A DNA stretch of 64,000 nucleotides from Microcystis panniformis FACHB-1757 (GCF_001264245.1 NZ_CP011339.1:4092001-4156000), one strand, 5' to 3'. Shown: positions 1 through 9,366, counted from the first letter of the stretch. Made by a program: numbers and translations. The notes: generated by a model from the sequence alone, not told the origin.

Positions 1-929
1 ATACTAAGGGAAACTTCCACTAATTCCTCTAGGGCCGACCAACCGGCATTGATCAGGCCGATGGTAATAGTCAGGGCAACTAAAATGAGAGAACCAGCAA
101 CAAGGACATTACCCAAGTGAGTCATTCTTTTTTGGAGAGGAGTGGGTTCATTGCCGACTGTTGCTAACATTTGAGCGATTTTGCCTAATTCCGTTGTCAT
201 CCCCGTATTGGTAACGATGACCTTGGCCCGGCCTTGCAGTACCTCTGTTCCGGTAAAGACAAAATTTAAGCGATCGCCGAGGGGAGTATCTCTGTCTAAG
301 GGGTCAATGGAGGCGGATTTATTAACACTATTTGCCTCTCCTGTCAAGGCCGATTCGCGAATTTGCAGGTTAAAAGCTTCGATAATTTGGCCGTCGGCAC
401 TGATTTGGGTTCCCGCTTCAATCAGCATGATGTCCCCGGGGACGAGATTAACCGCGTCTATTTCTCTGCGTTGACCCTCGCGGATAACATTAACTTGGGG
501 AGAGGAGAGTTTTTTTAAAGCGGCCAGAGCTTTTTCGGCGCGACTTTCTTGCAGATAGCCGAGGATACCATTGAGGATGACAATTGTTAAGATAGCGATC
601 GTATCTTTGAAGGGAACACCAATTTTAGCCAGATGACCGCGCTGTAATGCCAGTAAATCCAGTCCCCCGGAAATTATGGCCACGGCAATTAAGAGGAGGA
701 GCATAATATTGGTAAACTGATCTAGGAGAATTTGCCAATTACTGCGCCCTGGACGTTCTTTTAGTTCATTTTTGCCATAATATTTAATTCTTTGGGCGAT
801 TTGCTCCCTATTGAGGCCATTAACAGCCGAACTACCGAGGATAGATAGGGTGGTTTCCACCGGATAGGTATGCCAAGCTTGTTGCAAGTTAAGGCTAGAA
901 TGGGCAGAATAGTCGGCATTAGCGGCCAT
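1..929 (-). CDS. Cation-transporting P-type ATPase (PMA/SERCA type), N-terminal part cut by window edge
   Basis: The reading frame starts at ATG 929-927 on the minus strand and stays open to the window edge, so only about 309 N-terminal residues are visible. It has an N-terminal cation-ATPase domain (QQAWHTYPVETTL), a hydrophobic pair of membrane segments (NIMLLLLIAVAIISGGL, IAILTIVILNGILGYLQE), the actuator region with ESALTGEANSVNK (TGEA in place of the TGES loop), and a further membrane segment near the edge. The phosphorylation motif DKTGT lies outside the window. This architecture fits a Ca2+ or Na+/K+-like P2-type pump in the cytoplasmic membrane; the transported ion cannot be told from this part. 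Confidence 0.9.
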   Translation of the reverse strand, partial: MAANADYSAHSSLNLQQAWHTYPVETTLSILGSSAVNGLNREQIAQRIKYYGKNELKERPGRSNWQILLDQFTNIMLLLLIAVAIISGGLDLLALQRGHLAKIGVPFKDTIAILTIVILNGILGYLQESRAEKALAALKKLSSPQVNVIREGQRREIDAVNLVPGDIMLIEAGTQISADGQIIEAFNLQIRESALTGEANSVNKSASIDPLDRDTPLGDRLNFVFTGTEVLQGRAKVIVTNTGMTTELGKIAQMLATVGNEPTPLQKRMTHLGNVLVAGSLILVALTITIGLINAGWSALEELVEVSLS

Positions 930-1050
930 GGCAAGTGAAGATAGTTGATCTAAATAGATCTTAGCCCTTTCTTTCCGGGGTCACAGGAAAAAAACAAATG
1001 CTTAAACTGGCTCTTCCCTGCTCATAGACAGTCTTAAGGAGTAGTGTAGA

Positions 1051-1263
1051 TAAGTAGCTGGTTATAATTAAATTAAAAATGGATTTTAGGTTCGATCCCC
1101 CCTGCCCCCCTTGATAAGGGGGGTGCCGATAGGCGGGGGGATCTGATAATTTTTAACGCCTACCTACTTAAGTAGCTGGTTATAATTAAATTGAAGATAG
1201 ATCCCCCCTTAATCCCCCCTTGATAAGGGGGGTGTCTGAAAGTTTTTAACATCTACCTACTTA
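1051..1263. repeat. Two abutting MITE-like elements with TAAGTAG/CTACTTA ends
   Basis: Two related units (1051-1170 and 1169-1263) both begin TAAGTAGCTGGTTATAATTA and end in CTACCTACTTA. They share the TA at 1169-1170. Each contains a CCCCCTTGATAAGGGGGGT hairpin (about 1107-1126 and 1215-1233). No coding potential. The arrangement fits a TA-targeting miniature element, one copy landing in the terminal TA of another. Confidence 0.7.
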
Positions 1264-1272
1264 GTCAACAGC

Positions 1273-2379
1273 TTAGTAGGGTAAAGTAAACCAAAATTGT
1301 GAACCTTTTTCGTCATTATTCATAATGCCAATTTCACCTCCGTGAGCATGGATAATTTGACGACATAGATATAAACCTAGTCCTAAACTAATCTGATTAT
1401 TATTGTTGCCTCGTTGATAGCGATCAAATAATTGTTTTCTCTGGGTTTCGCTAATTCCCACCCCATTATCGGCAATGCTGCACCAGAGATAATTGCCCTC
1501 TAGTCTAGCGGATAAAGTGATAATTATTCCTTGGGGATTGTGTTTAAGGGCATTGGCTAATAAATTCTCAAAAACTCGCCAGAGATGGTGAGCATCGGCA
1601 TTAACTAAGGGTAAATCGGGGGAAAAATTATTAATTAAAGTTGCTTGATTTTCCTTTAATCTTAACTCCCATTCCTGACTGATCTGTTGACCGATTTCGT
1701 AGAGAGATAAAGGCTTTAGTTCTAGGGAAACTCCCCAAAGATCATTTTGTCGGGTTTCGACGAGAGAATCAATTAAAGTTAATTGTCGATCGCAACTGTC
1801 GGCCATCTGTTGTAAAATCTTCCGGGATACTTCTTTAGTTTCTCCCTGAGAATTTTTAATTAAATTATTTAATATCATTGACATCCCGATCACGGGATTG
1901 CGGAGATCATGAGAGACAGCATGAAGATAAATTTCTAAGGTTTCCTCAGTTTTTTGACGTTCTTGAATTTCGTTTTGTAGTTGTTTTTTTTGACGGCAAA
2001 TAGTTAATTGATTTTCGATGCGGGCCATCACTTCTTCCCCTTGGAAAGGTTTAGAAATATAATCGACACCTCCCACTTGAAAAGCTTTGACTTTATCTAA
2101 GACATCATCAAGAGCGCTAATAAAAATCACGGGAATTTCTCTGGTTTTTTCATCAGCTTTTAACTGTTCACAAACTTGATAACCATTGAGATCGGGCATA
2201 TTAATATCAAGGAGGATCAGGTCGGGAATTAGCGATCGCACTGTATTCAGGGCCATCTGTCCATTAATCGCTTTGCGTACCTGATAACCCTTCTCGGTGA
2301 GCATAATCGACAATAGCCTCACATTATTGGGCAAATCATCGACAATTAAGACACTAGAGCGCAGTGTGGGTTGAGTCAT
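1273..2379 (-). CDS. Response regulator / sensor histidine kinase hybrid
   Basis: About 368 residues from ATG 2379; an upstream TTG at 2400 would add 7 residues and is less likely. The N-terminal receiver domain (about 8-125) shows LIVDDLPNN, the phospho-acceptor Asp in LILLDINMPDLNGY and the Lys in YISKPF. A short linker leads to a HisKA dimerisation helix with AVSHDLRNP and a HATPase domain with N-box NLLANALKHNP, DNGVGI and GLGLYLC. There is no membrane segment, so it is a soluble kinase that takes its input through the receiver domain. This REC-HisKA-HATPase layout is common in cyanobacteria; the target is unknown and no partner gene is adjacent. Confidence 0.9.
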   Translation of the reverse strand: MTQPTLRSSVLIVDDLPNNVRLLSIMLTEKGYQVRKAINGQMALNTVRSLIPDLILLDINMPDLNGYQVCEQLKADEKTREIPVIFISALDDVLDKVKAFQVGGVDYISKPFQGEEVMARIENQLTICRQKKQLQNEIQERQKTEETLEIYLHAVSHDLRNPVIGMSMILNNLIKNSQGETKEVSRKILQQMADSCDRQLTLIDSLVETRQNDLWGVSLELKPLSLYEIGQQISQEWELRLKENQATLINNFSPDLPLVNADAHHLWRVFENLLANALKHNPQGIIITLSARLEGNYLWCSIADNGVGISETQRKQLFDRYQRGNNNNQISLGLGLYLCRQIIHAHGGEIGIMNNDEKGSQFWFTLPY

Positions 2380-2511
2380 GCCGGTTATTTTATAACTCAA
2401 ACTGTTTAAATAAAGTGTATAAAAAAACAGGGGCTTGCCGAAAAAGTTTTTCCCGGGGGCAGGGTATCGGGTGGTACAAGCGAGAAAGTCTCGTTACTCT
2501 ACAGCGAGCGA

Positions 2512-3021
2512 CTAGGGATTGTTGCCCATAAAAAAAGCACGGAACCCCACAGCAATCAAGGAACCACTCAAAAGAGTTATTAATGTCCAAATTTGGTTAC
2601 TTTGGGTTCCTTCCACCTTGATCAGTCGATTATCCATACTATCGACTTTCTCTGTTAAAGTTGCTAGTCCTATCTTGACATCGGTGACATTTTTCTGTAG
2701 GGTTTCTAGCTTTTGCTCGACATTTTTCTGTAAAGTTTCTAGCTTTTGCTCAAACCTTTTTTCGAGATTATCTAGCTTTTGATCGAAACTTTTTTCGAGA
2801 TTGTCTAGCTTTTGCTCAAACCTTTTTTCGAGATTATCTAGCTTTTGATCGAAACTTTTTTCGAGATTGTCTAGCTTTTGCTCAAACCTTTTTTCGAGAT
2901 TGTCTAGCTTTTGCTCAACATCTTTCTGGAAGGTGTCTAGCTTTCGATCAACACCTTTAATACTATCTTTAATTTCCTTAAGGACAGATTCCAGGGAATA
3001 GGTAACGGTTTCTGCTGTCAT
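2512..3021 (-). CDS. Coiled-coil repeat protein with C-terminal membrane anchor
   Basis: 169 residues from an ATG with an AGGAG site about 8 bases upstream. Residues about 20-125 are a coiled coil built from 11-residue units of the type QKLDNLEKRFE, LDNLEKSFDQK and LETLQKNVEQK. The C-terminus has a single hydrophobic segment (IWTLITLLSGSLIAVGFRA) followed by a short polar tail. It is probably tail-anchored in a membrane with the coiled coil in the cytoplasm. I do not recognise a named family; similar short coiled-coil anchors are frequent in cyanobacteria. The repeats are near-identical in DNA, so unit number may vary between strains. Confidence 0.75.
   Translation of the reverse strand: MTAETVTYSLESVLKEIKDSIKGVDRKLDTFQKDVEQKLDNLEKRFEQKLDNLEKSFDQKLDNLEKRFEQKLDNLEKSFDQKLDNLEKRFEQKLETLQKNVEQKLETLQKNVTDVKIGLATLTEKVDSMDNRLIKVEGTQSNQIWTLITLLSGSLIAVGFRAFFMGNNP
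2695..2930 (-). repeat. In-frame 33/66-bp tandem repeat inside the coiled-coil gene
   Basis: Units containing TCGAGATTGTCTAGCTTTTG, CTCAAACCTTTT and GATCGAAACTTTT alternate at a 33-bp spacing. The multiple of three keeps the frame, and each unit adds one 11-residue step to the coiled coil. Confidence 0.85.
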
Positions 3022-3074
3022 TGCGGTTAACTCCTATCAGTCGAGAGATAATGTAATTATCGATAAAAATCCTC

Positions 3075-4634
3075 TTAATTCTCCACTTGATTTTTTTGGG
3101 AAAATCTCGCATCATCTTCCAATTTGTCGCTGATTTCCGGCAGTTTTAGCAATATTCCAGCGAATAACCAATAGTAAACAGAAACAGGCTCGACGGAGAG
3201 AGGATAATAGTAGGGATTATAGCTAATAAAAAGTAGGAAAATCCAGATACAGAGACCCCAATGCTTTAAAGCGGCATTTTTTACTTTTAAATAGGCTTTA
3301 AAGGTGAGAATACAGAGAATTGTCACCAGTGCCATAAAAGCGATAAAACCGACGATACCGATTTCGTAGAGGAGTTTAGCGTAGTAGGTTTCAATTAGTC
3401 TTATCCCTTCTTCTCCCGCTAGATGACGAGCGCCACTGCTGGCTGTGCCTAAACCAAAACCAAAAAGCTGTACATAATTGAACATCCACTGCATTTGATT
3501 GCCTACAAAGTCAATTGGAGACGAATAGAGCCAGCGATCGAGAAAATTTAGCCCTCTTTCCTGAATAAAGGGAATTAACGTCACCGCGAGCAGGGAAATC
3601 AGTCCCAAGATTCCCAATTTTAATGGTAACTTTCGTTTACTTTTGCTAGTAACAATAAAAAGAACCAAGTAAAACAAAGGTACTAGCAAAAAAGGTAATC
3701 TTTGTCCAGAAACCAGAGTCGCAAGCAAGACTAAAACCATGGCCACCCAACCAGCGACGCGCCATCTTTTTTGCGGATCACTAAAACTGGCCGCGTAACT
3801 GATGACGCTACTAGATACTAAAAACCAACCCCATTGCCAAGGATCGGAAAATGTGCCGGGGAGACGAATTAAGCCTCGATCGGGATTATACAACAATGAA
3901 CCGCCGACAAAACATTGAGCTTTCAAGGTGGCTTTTTCGGTAATATTCGGATAAAATTCGGTGTCGGATTTCGGGACAAGAACTTCCAGTTGATTGAGGA
4001 ATTCATTATCAGGACAGATACCTTGGACGAGTAAGAAGTATTGAATTAGAGCTAAAACACAACAGACTAAGATAATCACGATTAAAAGCCGATTAACCAC
4101 GAATAAATCCCGTTTTTGCTCGATTAGATAGTAGCCACAGAGAACTAGGGGAATATAACTTAGGAGGATTTTTAATCCCACAATTCCCACAGCAATTGAT
4201 CCTTGGGGCAGATTGACAAAAAGAAAAGTTATCAGGCTGCTGGCAAGTAAAATCAAAGTTATGATGATAAAAGGCTTGATTTGGGGGCGTAATTGCTTAA
4301 AAGTTTTGGTTTTAATTAAAATTGCCGCTAAAGCGGGGAAATAAAAGGCATCCTTGGCGATTTTGTAGAGAAGATGGGATTGATCGTAGCGAACTAGGTT
4401 GCCCAATACCTGAAAAACTCTCACCACGGCAAAAGTGACGGTACTACTGAGGGGAAGATAGATGATTAGGGCTAATAATCCCAGACGGGGATGGATAAAA
4501 GAAGCGACCATGGCAGGAACTGCCAAAATTCCTAATAAGGCTGCTTTTTTGTCAAATACAATCCCTAAAACTAGACTAATTAGTATAGTGGCGATCGCTA
4601 ATATAATTAGTAACAGAGAGTTCCTCTCTTTCAT
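3075..4634 (-). CDS. O-antigen ligase/polymerase-like multispanning membrane protein
   Basis: 519 residues with about ten to twelve hydrophobic segments, beginning with LLLIILAIATILISLVLG at the N-terminus. A long loop between residues about 205 and 260 (with FYPNITEKATLKAQCFVGG) fits the large periplasmic loop of Wzy/WaaL-type proteins, and IVSGQRLPF resembles the Arg-containing motif that follows it. The likely role is polymerisation or ligation of surface polysaccharide in the cytoplasmic membrane. It is alone on its strand here. Family level is reasonably safe; substrate is unknown. Confidence 0.75.
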   Translation of the reverse strand: MKERNSLLLIILAIATILISLVLGIVFDKKAALLGILAVPAMVASFIHPRLGLLALIIYLPLSSTVTFAVVRVFQVLGNLVRYDQSHLLYKIAKDAFYFPALAAILIKTKTFKQLRPQIKPFIIITLILLASSLITFLFVNLPQGSIAVGIVGLKILLSYIPLVLCGYYLIEQKRDLFVVNRLLIVIILVCCVLALIQYFLLVQGICPDNEFLNQLEVLVPKSDTEFYPNITEKATLKAQCFVGGSLLYNPDRGLIRLPGTFSDPWQWGWFLVSSSVISYAASFSDPQKRWRVAGWVAMVLVLLATLVSGQRLPFLLVPLFYLVLFIVTSKSKRKLPLKLGILGLISLLAVTLIPFIQERGLNFLDRWLYSSPIDFVGNQMQWMFNYVQLFGFGLGTASSGARHLAGEEGIRLIETYYAKLLYEIGIVGFIAFMALVTILCILTFKAYLKVKNAALKHWGLCIWIFLLFISYNPYYYPLSVEPVSVYYWLFAGILLKLPEISDKLEDDARFSQKNQVEN

Positions 4635-4774
4635 TTCGTGCAGCTTGAACAGGTTTACCAGAAAGTGTACCGGATTTTTGCCGAGATTCTCATTCTCAAT
4701 GGCCGAGAGTTTCCTGTTGCTTCTTACCTGTTGCTATACTTATGTAAAATTTTATTTATCTCGATCTTGACTCC

Positions 4775-5266
4775 GTGGCCGAAAATCCTTCTTTTCAAGA
4801 CCTTTATCAAGCTGGAATCAGTGCCTTTGAGCGTGGACAATATCGTCTTAGTATCCAGCAATTAAATGCGGCTTTATCCTTAATTTCCTTAGGATCCCGA
4901 GCAGGGGGCGAGATCCAAATTTGGTTAATTTCTGCCCATCAGGGGTTAGGAGAGGGGGAAAAAGCTAGTGAAATCTGTAGGCAACTTATTACCCATCCTA
5001 TCTATCAAATTCGCGAACAGGCCAAGCGTCTGCTTTATATTATCGAAGCTCCCCGTCTCAAACGTCCAGATGAGTGGATGACGAAGATTCCCGATTTAGA
5101 GAAACTTCCCGATAGCGCACCGCAATTTAAAAAGGGAACAAATAAACAGAAAAAAGAAGAACCCCCCGCACCCATGCAGTTAGAGCAGCATAAAAATACT
5201 GTTTTTAGCGGATTGGCAATCGCTATTGTTCTATTGATGCTCTGGTTTTTTGCTAAAAATAGCTAA
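4775..5266 (+). CDS. TPR-like protein with C-terminal membrane anchor
   Basis: 163 residues from a GTG start at 4775. The N-terminal half reads as a TPR-like helical pair (YQAGISAFERGQYRLSIQQL, then IWLISAHQGLGEGEKASEIC). A middle region with RPDEWMTKIPDL follows, then a charged Lys/Glu linker, and the C-terminus has a single membrane segment (VFSGLAIAIVLLMLWFFA). It ends convergently with the next gene, the two stop regions overlapping by 4 bases. It resembles a family of small cyanobacterial TPR proteins; the function is unknown. Confidence 0.75.
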   Translation: MAENPSFQDLYQAGISAFERGQYRLSIQQLNAALSLISLGSRAGGEIQIWLISAHQGLGEGEKASEICRQLITHPIYQIREQAKRLLYIIEAPRLKRPDEWMTKIPDLEKLPDSAPQFKKGTNKQKKEEPPAPMQLEQHKNTVFSGLAIAIVLLMLWFFAKNS

Positions 5267-6297
5267 ATTAGTTGACAATAAACTTCTAATATGCTAATGC
5301 AGTTAGCTATGGCTCCTAAATGGGCGATTTCATAACCGTGGGTGTTTTGGGTGGGAAAACCTAAGCAAGCGGCCTTAGCTATATGACCGAATTTCATGGC
5401 AATGGAGGCATCGCTACCAAAACCACTAATAATGGCTAATTGCAGCGGTATTCCCGCCTTTTCGGCCGCGGTTCGTAATTCTTGATTTAATTGCTCATCA
5501 TAGATACCGTAACCATCCTGAGACAATAACACAGGATTGCTGCCATCCTTAATCGGATATTCAGGAGCGAGGGGACAGATTTCTAGGGCAATTAAAGCAT
5601 CTAAGCGGTTATTTGCCGTGAAAAATAAGGCTCCTAAGGCTCCTACCTCCTCCTTAGCTGAGGCAACCAGATATATATCCACTGCGGGGTTAATTATTCT
5701 GGCTGCTAATGCCAAAAGAATCGCCACGGAAGCTTTATTATCAAGGGTATAACTGGCAATGTAGTCTTTTAGTCGAAAGGGTTGTTTTCGGTGTTTTCCC
5801 ACCACGACTCGACTACCGACGCGCACCCCGCAAGCGTCTAATTCTTCCGGAGTCAATTTCGTCTCTATCCATGCGGATTCCCAGGTGACGGGAGTGTTTT
5901 CCTGCTGGACTTTTTGCGGGGATTGATGGGAAATATGACGGGAACCAAAGGAGAGAATCCCCGAGCTGGTTTCCCTATCACCGATAATATCCACCACTCC
6001 CTCTCCGTAAATCCAAGGAAAAGCTCCCCCAAGTTGGCGAATTTGCAGAGTACCATCGGGATTAATTGCTTTGATAATAGCGCCAATTTCGTCTTTATGA
6101 CCAGTAATAGCAATTTTTTTGGTCGAATCTTGTCCTTTAATCTTGCCGATGACATTTCCCGCTTGATCTTGCCATGTTTCTAATCCTAACTCTTGAAAGC
6201 GTTCTAGTAAAAAGCGATCGATTTCCGTTTCCATTCCACTAGGAGAATGATGGAGGACAAGAGTGGCAATAGTATCAAAGAGGTGATCAAAATCCAT
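5263..6297 (-). CDS. M42-family metallopeptidase (glutamyl aminopeptidase / endoglucanase M-like)
   Basis: 344 residues, the usual M42 length. Metal-binding and catalytic motifs are visible in order: the His in AITGHKDEIGA, the bridging Asp in YTLDNKASVA, the catalytic Glu pair in ASAKEEVGALGA, a later acidic position in IALEICPLAPE, and the C-terminal His in NTHGYEIAHL. M42 enzymes are large self-compartmentalising cytoplasmic aminopeptidases that trim peptides. The acidic ligand after the Glu pair is in an unusual context (EICP), so exact specificity is uncertain. It overlaps the convergent TPR-like gene by 4 bases. Confidence 0.9.
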   Translation of the reverse strand: MDFDHLFDTIATLVLHHSPSGMETEIDRFLLERFQELGLETWQDQAGNVIGKIKGQDSTKKIAITGHKDEIGAIIKAINPDGTLQIRQLGGAFPWIYGEGVVDIIGDRETSSGILSFGSRHISHQSPQKVQQENTPVTWESAWIETKLTPEELDACGVRVGSRVVVGKHRKQPFRLKDYIASYTLDNKASVAILLALAARIINPAVDIYLVASAKEEVGALGALFFTANNRLDALIALEICPLAPEYPIKDGSNPVLLSQDGYGIYDEQLNQELRTAAEKAGIPLQLAIISGFGSDASIAMKFGHIAKAACLGFPTQNTHGYEIAHLGAIANCISILEVYCQLI

Positions 6298-6411
6298 ATT
6301 TGTCTTGATTTGTGGGTCGAGAGAGAATTATTATCGAAACAGGAAATCGAGAAGGTTTTACGGGAACAATATTAGCGCAATCATGGCTCTTGAGTGATTG
6401 CCAGTTAGCAT

Positions 6412-7749
6412 TTAATGATTAATCAAAGGTGCAGAATTAGCCAGAAAACCCGCAACTTTTAGAGACTCTAGCACCGAATTGTCATCTTCTACCCAATAGT
6501 TTTGTCCTAAACGCACAAATTGACGCTGAGTTCCCGCACCGATGGTGGCAATAACGGGAACTTTTGCCTTTTGTTTGTCTCCCGATTGCAGAATACTTTT
6601 AAGAAGATTTTGACGATTTTGGTTGACGACATCTTGCATCGATAAATTAACCATCACCATTTTAATGGTTTCGATCGGTTCCGCATCTTCGATAATTAAT
6701 TGTCCCCGATCATCTCGGCGATCAACTTTTCCCCACACCATTAAAGTGGCTTCCTCCACTAATAATTTTTGCAGACGTTCGTAGGTATCGGAAAAAACCA
6801 CCGCTTCCGACTGTCCCGAGGCATCTTCTAGGGTTAAAAAGGCCATGGGAGTCCCTTTTTTGGTCATAATTTTCTTGACAGCATTTAATAGGACAATGGC
6901 ACTGACTTTTTTTCTGGTTTTGTGTTCTTCCAAGTCAGCTAAATTGATAGGAGATAGGACTTGAGCGGCTCTTTGTAAAGCTTTTAAAGGATGTTCGGAA
7001 ACATAAAACCCCAAATGTTCTTTTTCCAGTTTTAACTTTTCCTGTAGGGAAAAATCTTCTACTGCGGTTGCACTGGGAGACTGTTCAAACTCGGATTCTT
7101 GTTTATTTTCTGTGCTACCCCCTAGCATATCAAAAATATTCATTTGACCACTTTCTTTCTCTTTGGTGCGTTTTTGCGCCCAAGCAACTACTAATTCTAA
7201 ATCTTCAATTAATTGATGGCGATTCGGTTGAATTTTATCAAAAGCACCACAATAAATTAGCGTTTCTAAAGCTCTTTTGTTGATCACTCGCAAATCAACA
7301 CGCTCGCAAAAATCCCCTAAGGAAGTAAACTTTCCTGCTGTTGCTTCCCGGGCTTTTAAAATAGCCTCGATCGCATTTTCGCCCAGGTTTCTAACTGCGG
7401 ACAAACCAAAGAGAATTTTGCGCCCAATCGGGGTAAAATGTTTTTGCGATCGATTGATGTCGGGAGGTTCAACATCGATATTCATTTTCTGACAGTTTTC
7501 TCGATACTTTTCCACCTTATCCTGATTATCGCTACTAGCAGTTAGTAACGCTGTCATATATTCCACAGGATAATTAGCTTTTAAATAAGCAGTTTGATAG
7601 GTAACGTAAGCGTAGGCAGTGGAGTGAGATTTATTAAAACAATTGGAGGCAATTAACCCGTTGCCCAGCAAAAAATTATGATCTTTCTCCACACCAATAT
7701 CGTAAACGGGTTTTCTTCCCAAGCATTGACGACCGATAATTTTAACCAT
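6412..7749 (-). CDS. dnaE: DNA polymerase III alpha subunit, C-terminal half, with N-terminal split-intein IntC
   Basis: 445 residues. Residues 1-36 are the C-terminal piece of the cyanobacterial DnaE split intein, ending DHNFLLGNGLIASN. The next residues, CFNKSHSTAYAYVTYQTAY, are the conserved start of the C-extein; Cys37 is the splicing nucleophile. Beyond it the protein follows the C-terminal part of the replicative polymerase: thumb/fingers sequence, helix-hairpin-helix, an OB-fold region (KKGTPMAFLTLEDASGQSEA) and the tail. In cyanobacteria the N-terminal half is encoded at a distant locus with IntN and the two are joined by protein trans-splicing. No partner half lies in this window. 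Confidence 0.96.
   Translation of the reverse strand: MVKIIGRQCLGRKPVYDIGVEKDHNFLLGNGLIASNCFNKSHSTAYAYVTYQTAYLKANYPVEYMTALLTASSDNQDKVEKYRENCQKMNIDVEPPDINRSQKHFTPIGRKILFGLSAVRNLGENAIEAILKAREATAGKFTSLGDFCERVDLRVINKRALETLIYCGAFDKIQPNRHQLIEDLELVVAWAQKRTKEKESGQMNIFDMLGGSTENKQESEFEQSPSATAVEDFSLQEKLKLEKEHLGFYVSEHPLKALQRAAQVLSPINLADLEEHKTRKKVSAIVLLNAVKKIMTKKGTPMAFLTLEDASGQSEAVVFSDTYERLQKLLVEEATLMVWGKVDRRDDRGQLIIEDAEPIETIKMVMVNLSMQDVVNQNRQNLLKSILQSGDKQKAKVPVIATIGAGTQRQFVRLGQNYWVEDDNSVLESLKVAGFLANSAPLINH
7642..7749 (-). other. Coding segment for DnaE split intein IntC (36 residues)
   Basis: The segment starts MVKIIGRQCLG and ends with the penultimate His region and terminal Asn-Cys junction (LIASN/CFN). 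Length and end motifs match the trans-splicing DnaE inteins known from Synechocystis and Nostoc. IntC has its own start codon, so it is made as the N-terminus of the DnaE-C precursor. Confidence 0.95.
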
Positions 7750-8212
7750 ATTAGTAACTCAACTTTCCAGAGATTTTGGCAACGGTGCTAATAGAAATAT
7801 AGCATTTCTTTGCTCAATCAGGCTCCCCAGGACAAAAAAATTACCAGATTAATAACTAAAGTGTATATTTTACCTACAATAGGTTAGGATCAAATTAAAC
7901 AACATCATCGAAAATTTTGGGCTGAAACCCCGCCATTTCAGGTTGGCTTTAATTTAAATACTAGCGCATTTACACGATATGTTCTAGAGTGGTACTGCCA
8001 GTAAAAATATTTTGGCCGCAGAGCTTGCGGTGTCAGTCTGTAGAGCCACTATGCAAACCTAGACAAAATGCAGCAGTTAAGATAGCCAAGAAACCTTGCC
8101 ACTGAAGGCAAGGGCCTAGATCGTAACTTGACGAGAGGTCAGCGCTCGGTAGTGCGCGGATTGTGTTATGATTCTGGGCAAGCCATCAAGGGATTTGAAA
8201 AGGAGTAACACC
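7750..8212. other. Intergenic region with a possible structured leader
   Basis: No gene seen. From about 8080 the plus strand has consecutive short hairpins: CTTGCCACTGAAGGCAAG, then a GCGCT/AGTGC stem around 8141-8157, ending just before the ribosome site of the 89-residue gene. This could be a structured 5' leader or a small RNA; I recognise no family. Confidence 0.35.
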
Positions 8213-8482
8213 ATGAGTCTATCTTCAGAAGCCTATCGCCAAGCCCTCGTGCGGGATGGAGAACGGCGCTATCAGGAATGGCACCAAAATTATCACAACC
8301 ACTGCCGTCAATCAAGGGCTGAATACCAAGCTCGTTCTGCCCAACAACGTCCAACAAAGCCTTGGATTTCCTCGGAAGCCTACCGCCAACTTTTGGTCAA
8401 AGATGGGGAGCGTCGTTTTGCGGAATGGCATGGCCAGTTTTTAGACTATCAAAGACAATTTCTGGCTAGTCAATCCACCTAA
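8213..8482 (+). CDS. Small protein with two internal repeats of unknown function
   Basis: 89 residues from ATG 8213, chosen over the upstream in-frame ATG at 8168 because AAGGAG lies 7-12 bases before it. The protein is two copies of one unit: SSEAYRQALVRDGERRYQEW and SSEAYRQLLVKDGERRFAEW, each followed by a Gln- and aromatic-rich tail. It is charged, soluble and helix-prone. It lies about 1 kb upstream of the gas-vesicle operon on the same strand. I do not recognise the family, and no function should be inferred from position alone. Confidence 0.7.
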   Translation: MSLSSEAYRQALVRDGERRYQEWHQNYHNHCRQSRAEYQARSAQQRPTKPWISSEAYRQLLVKDGERRFAEWHGQFLDYQRQFLASQST

Positions 8483-9336
8483 ACGGACCTCAACCAATCC
8501 GCATTACAGCAATCTCTGAAAATAGTGGCTAGAGTCCCCGAAAAAATAGCTAATACCAATTTTCAATAGTCGTGACTAACATCTGAAAGTGCAATTCCTT
8601 TCTCCCAGAGGGATTGCGCTTTGAAATCATCAACTAAGTCTGTCATTACTTTTGAAAAATGATATAAAGATGAATAAGTCCAGAATGCAAGACCTATCAC
8701 GAATGCAGCCAAGAATTTAAGATCAGAAGGAATAAGAATCCTGTCAACAAATGCTGATGGGCAGTCAGGAGTTTAAGCTTGTGGAGAGACTGTAAGACTC
8801 GTTGGGACTCTCTCAAAAAGCAGGTTTCTGTGAAGCAAGAATTTCCCATCACACATCTTCGCATTGTGATGGCTAGATTGTCAAGTCTGTCCACCCCTGG
8901 TCCCCGCAAATAACACCTAAGATAGCGAACGTTAAAACTAAAATTTCAATACATTCGTGCCTTAAGCACCTAAAAGCCTTGCTTTGCAAGGCTTTTACTA
9001 TTAGTTTATTTGTCCTGTGTCCATCAAAACAGGCTCCAGCTACCCTTCTGAGTCGATTGTAGCTAGTCAAAGGTAGTCGAACAATCGCCAAGACTAGCTT
9101 GGGGTAAGGGTTTGATTATTTTTCTTGGGGGGGGGTAAGTCCAGTTATCCCCGCAAGGTTCTTGTATTTGTTTTGTTTTTAGGTGCGCTCGCCCTGCTCT
9201 CCCAATGGGCAGTTTTGCTTAGAAAAAAAGGTAGCAGCAACGACCTTGACCCGCCTTTTCTGAGAATTGACTACATTTATTAAGCACAAAACTGAGAATT
9301 AATTATATTTCTTAACGAAAAAATCGAGATTAGGTA
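8483..9336. other. Long non-coding region upstream of the gas-vesicle operon
   Basis: No convincing gene on either strand. It contains a strong hairpin at 8972-8996 and a run of nine G at about 9127-9135. Short AT-rich stretches precede the candidate gvpA promoter. Confidence 0.5.
8972..8996. terminator. Terminator-like perfect 11-bp hairpin
   Basis: AAAAGCCTTGC-TTT-GCAAGGCTTTT is a perfect 11-bp stem with a 3-nt loop and A/T flanks, so it could act in either direction. It separates the 89-residue gene from the gas-vesicle promoter region. Confidence 0.6.
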
Positions 9337-9366
9337 TTGACACCGACAAAAAAAGGGTGTTATTGT
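9337..9366 (+). promoter_or_regulatory. Candidate promoter of the gvpA operon
   Basis: TTGACA at 9337-9342, an 18-bp spacer and TATTGT at 9361-9366 fit a sigma-70 type promoter. This would give a leader of about 100 nt before gvpA1. The assignment is by sequence only. Confidence 0.45.

Noticed and set aside
1087..1135. TTCGATCCCCCC string that could suggest a tRNA T-arm
   Set aside because: It is part of a CCCCCTTGATAAGGGGGG hairpin in a MITE-like repeat; no acceptor or anticodon stem can be drawn.
8483..9100. Minus-strand frames upstream of gvpA (70-72 residues)
   Set aside because: No ribosome site, no family pattern, and a strong hairpin lies in the middle.
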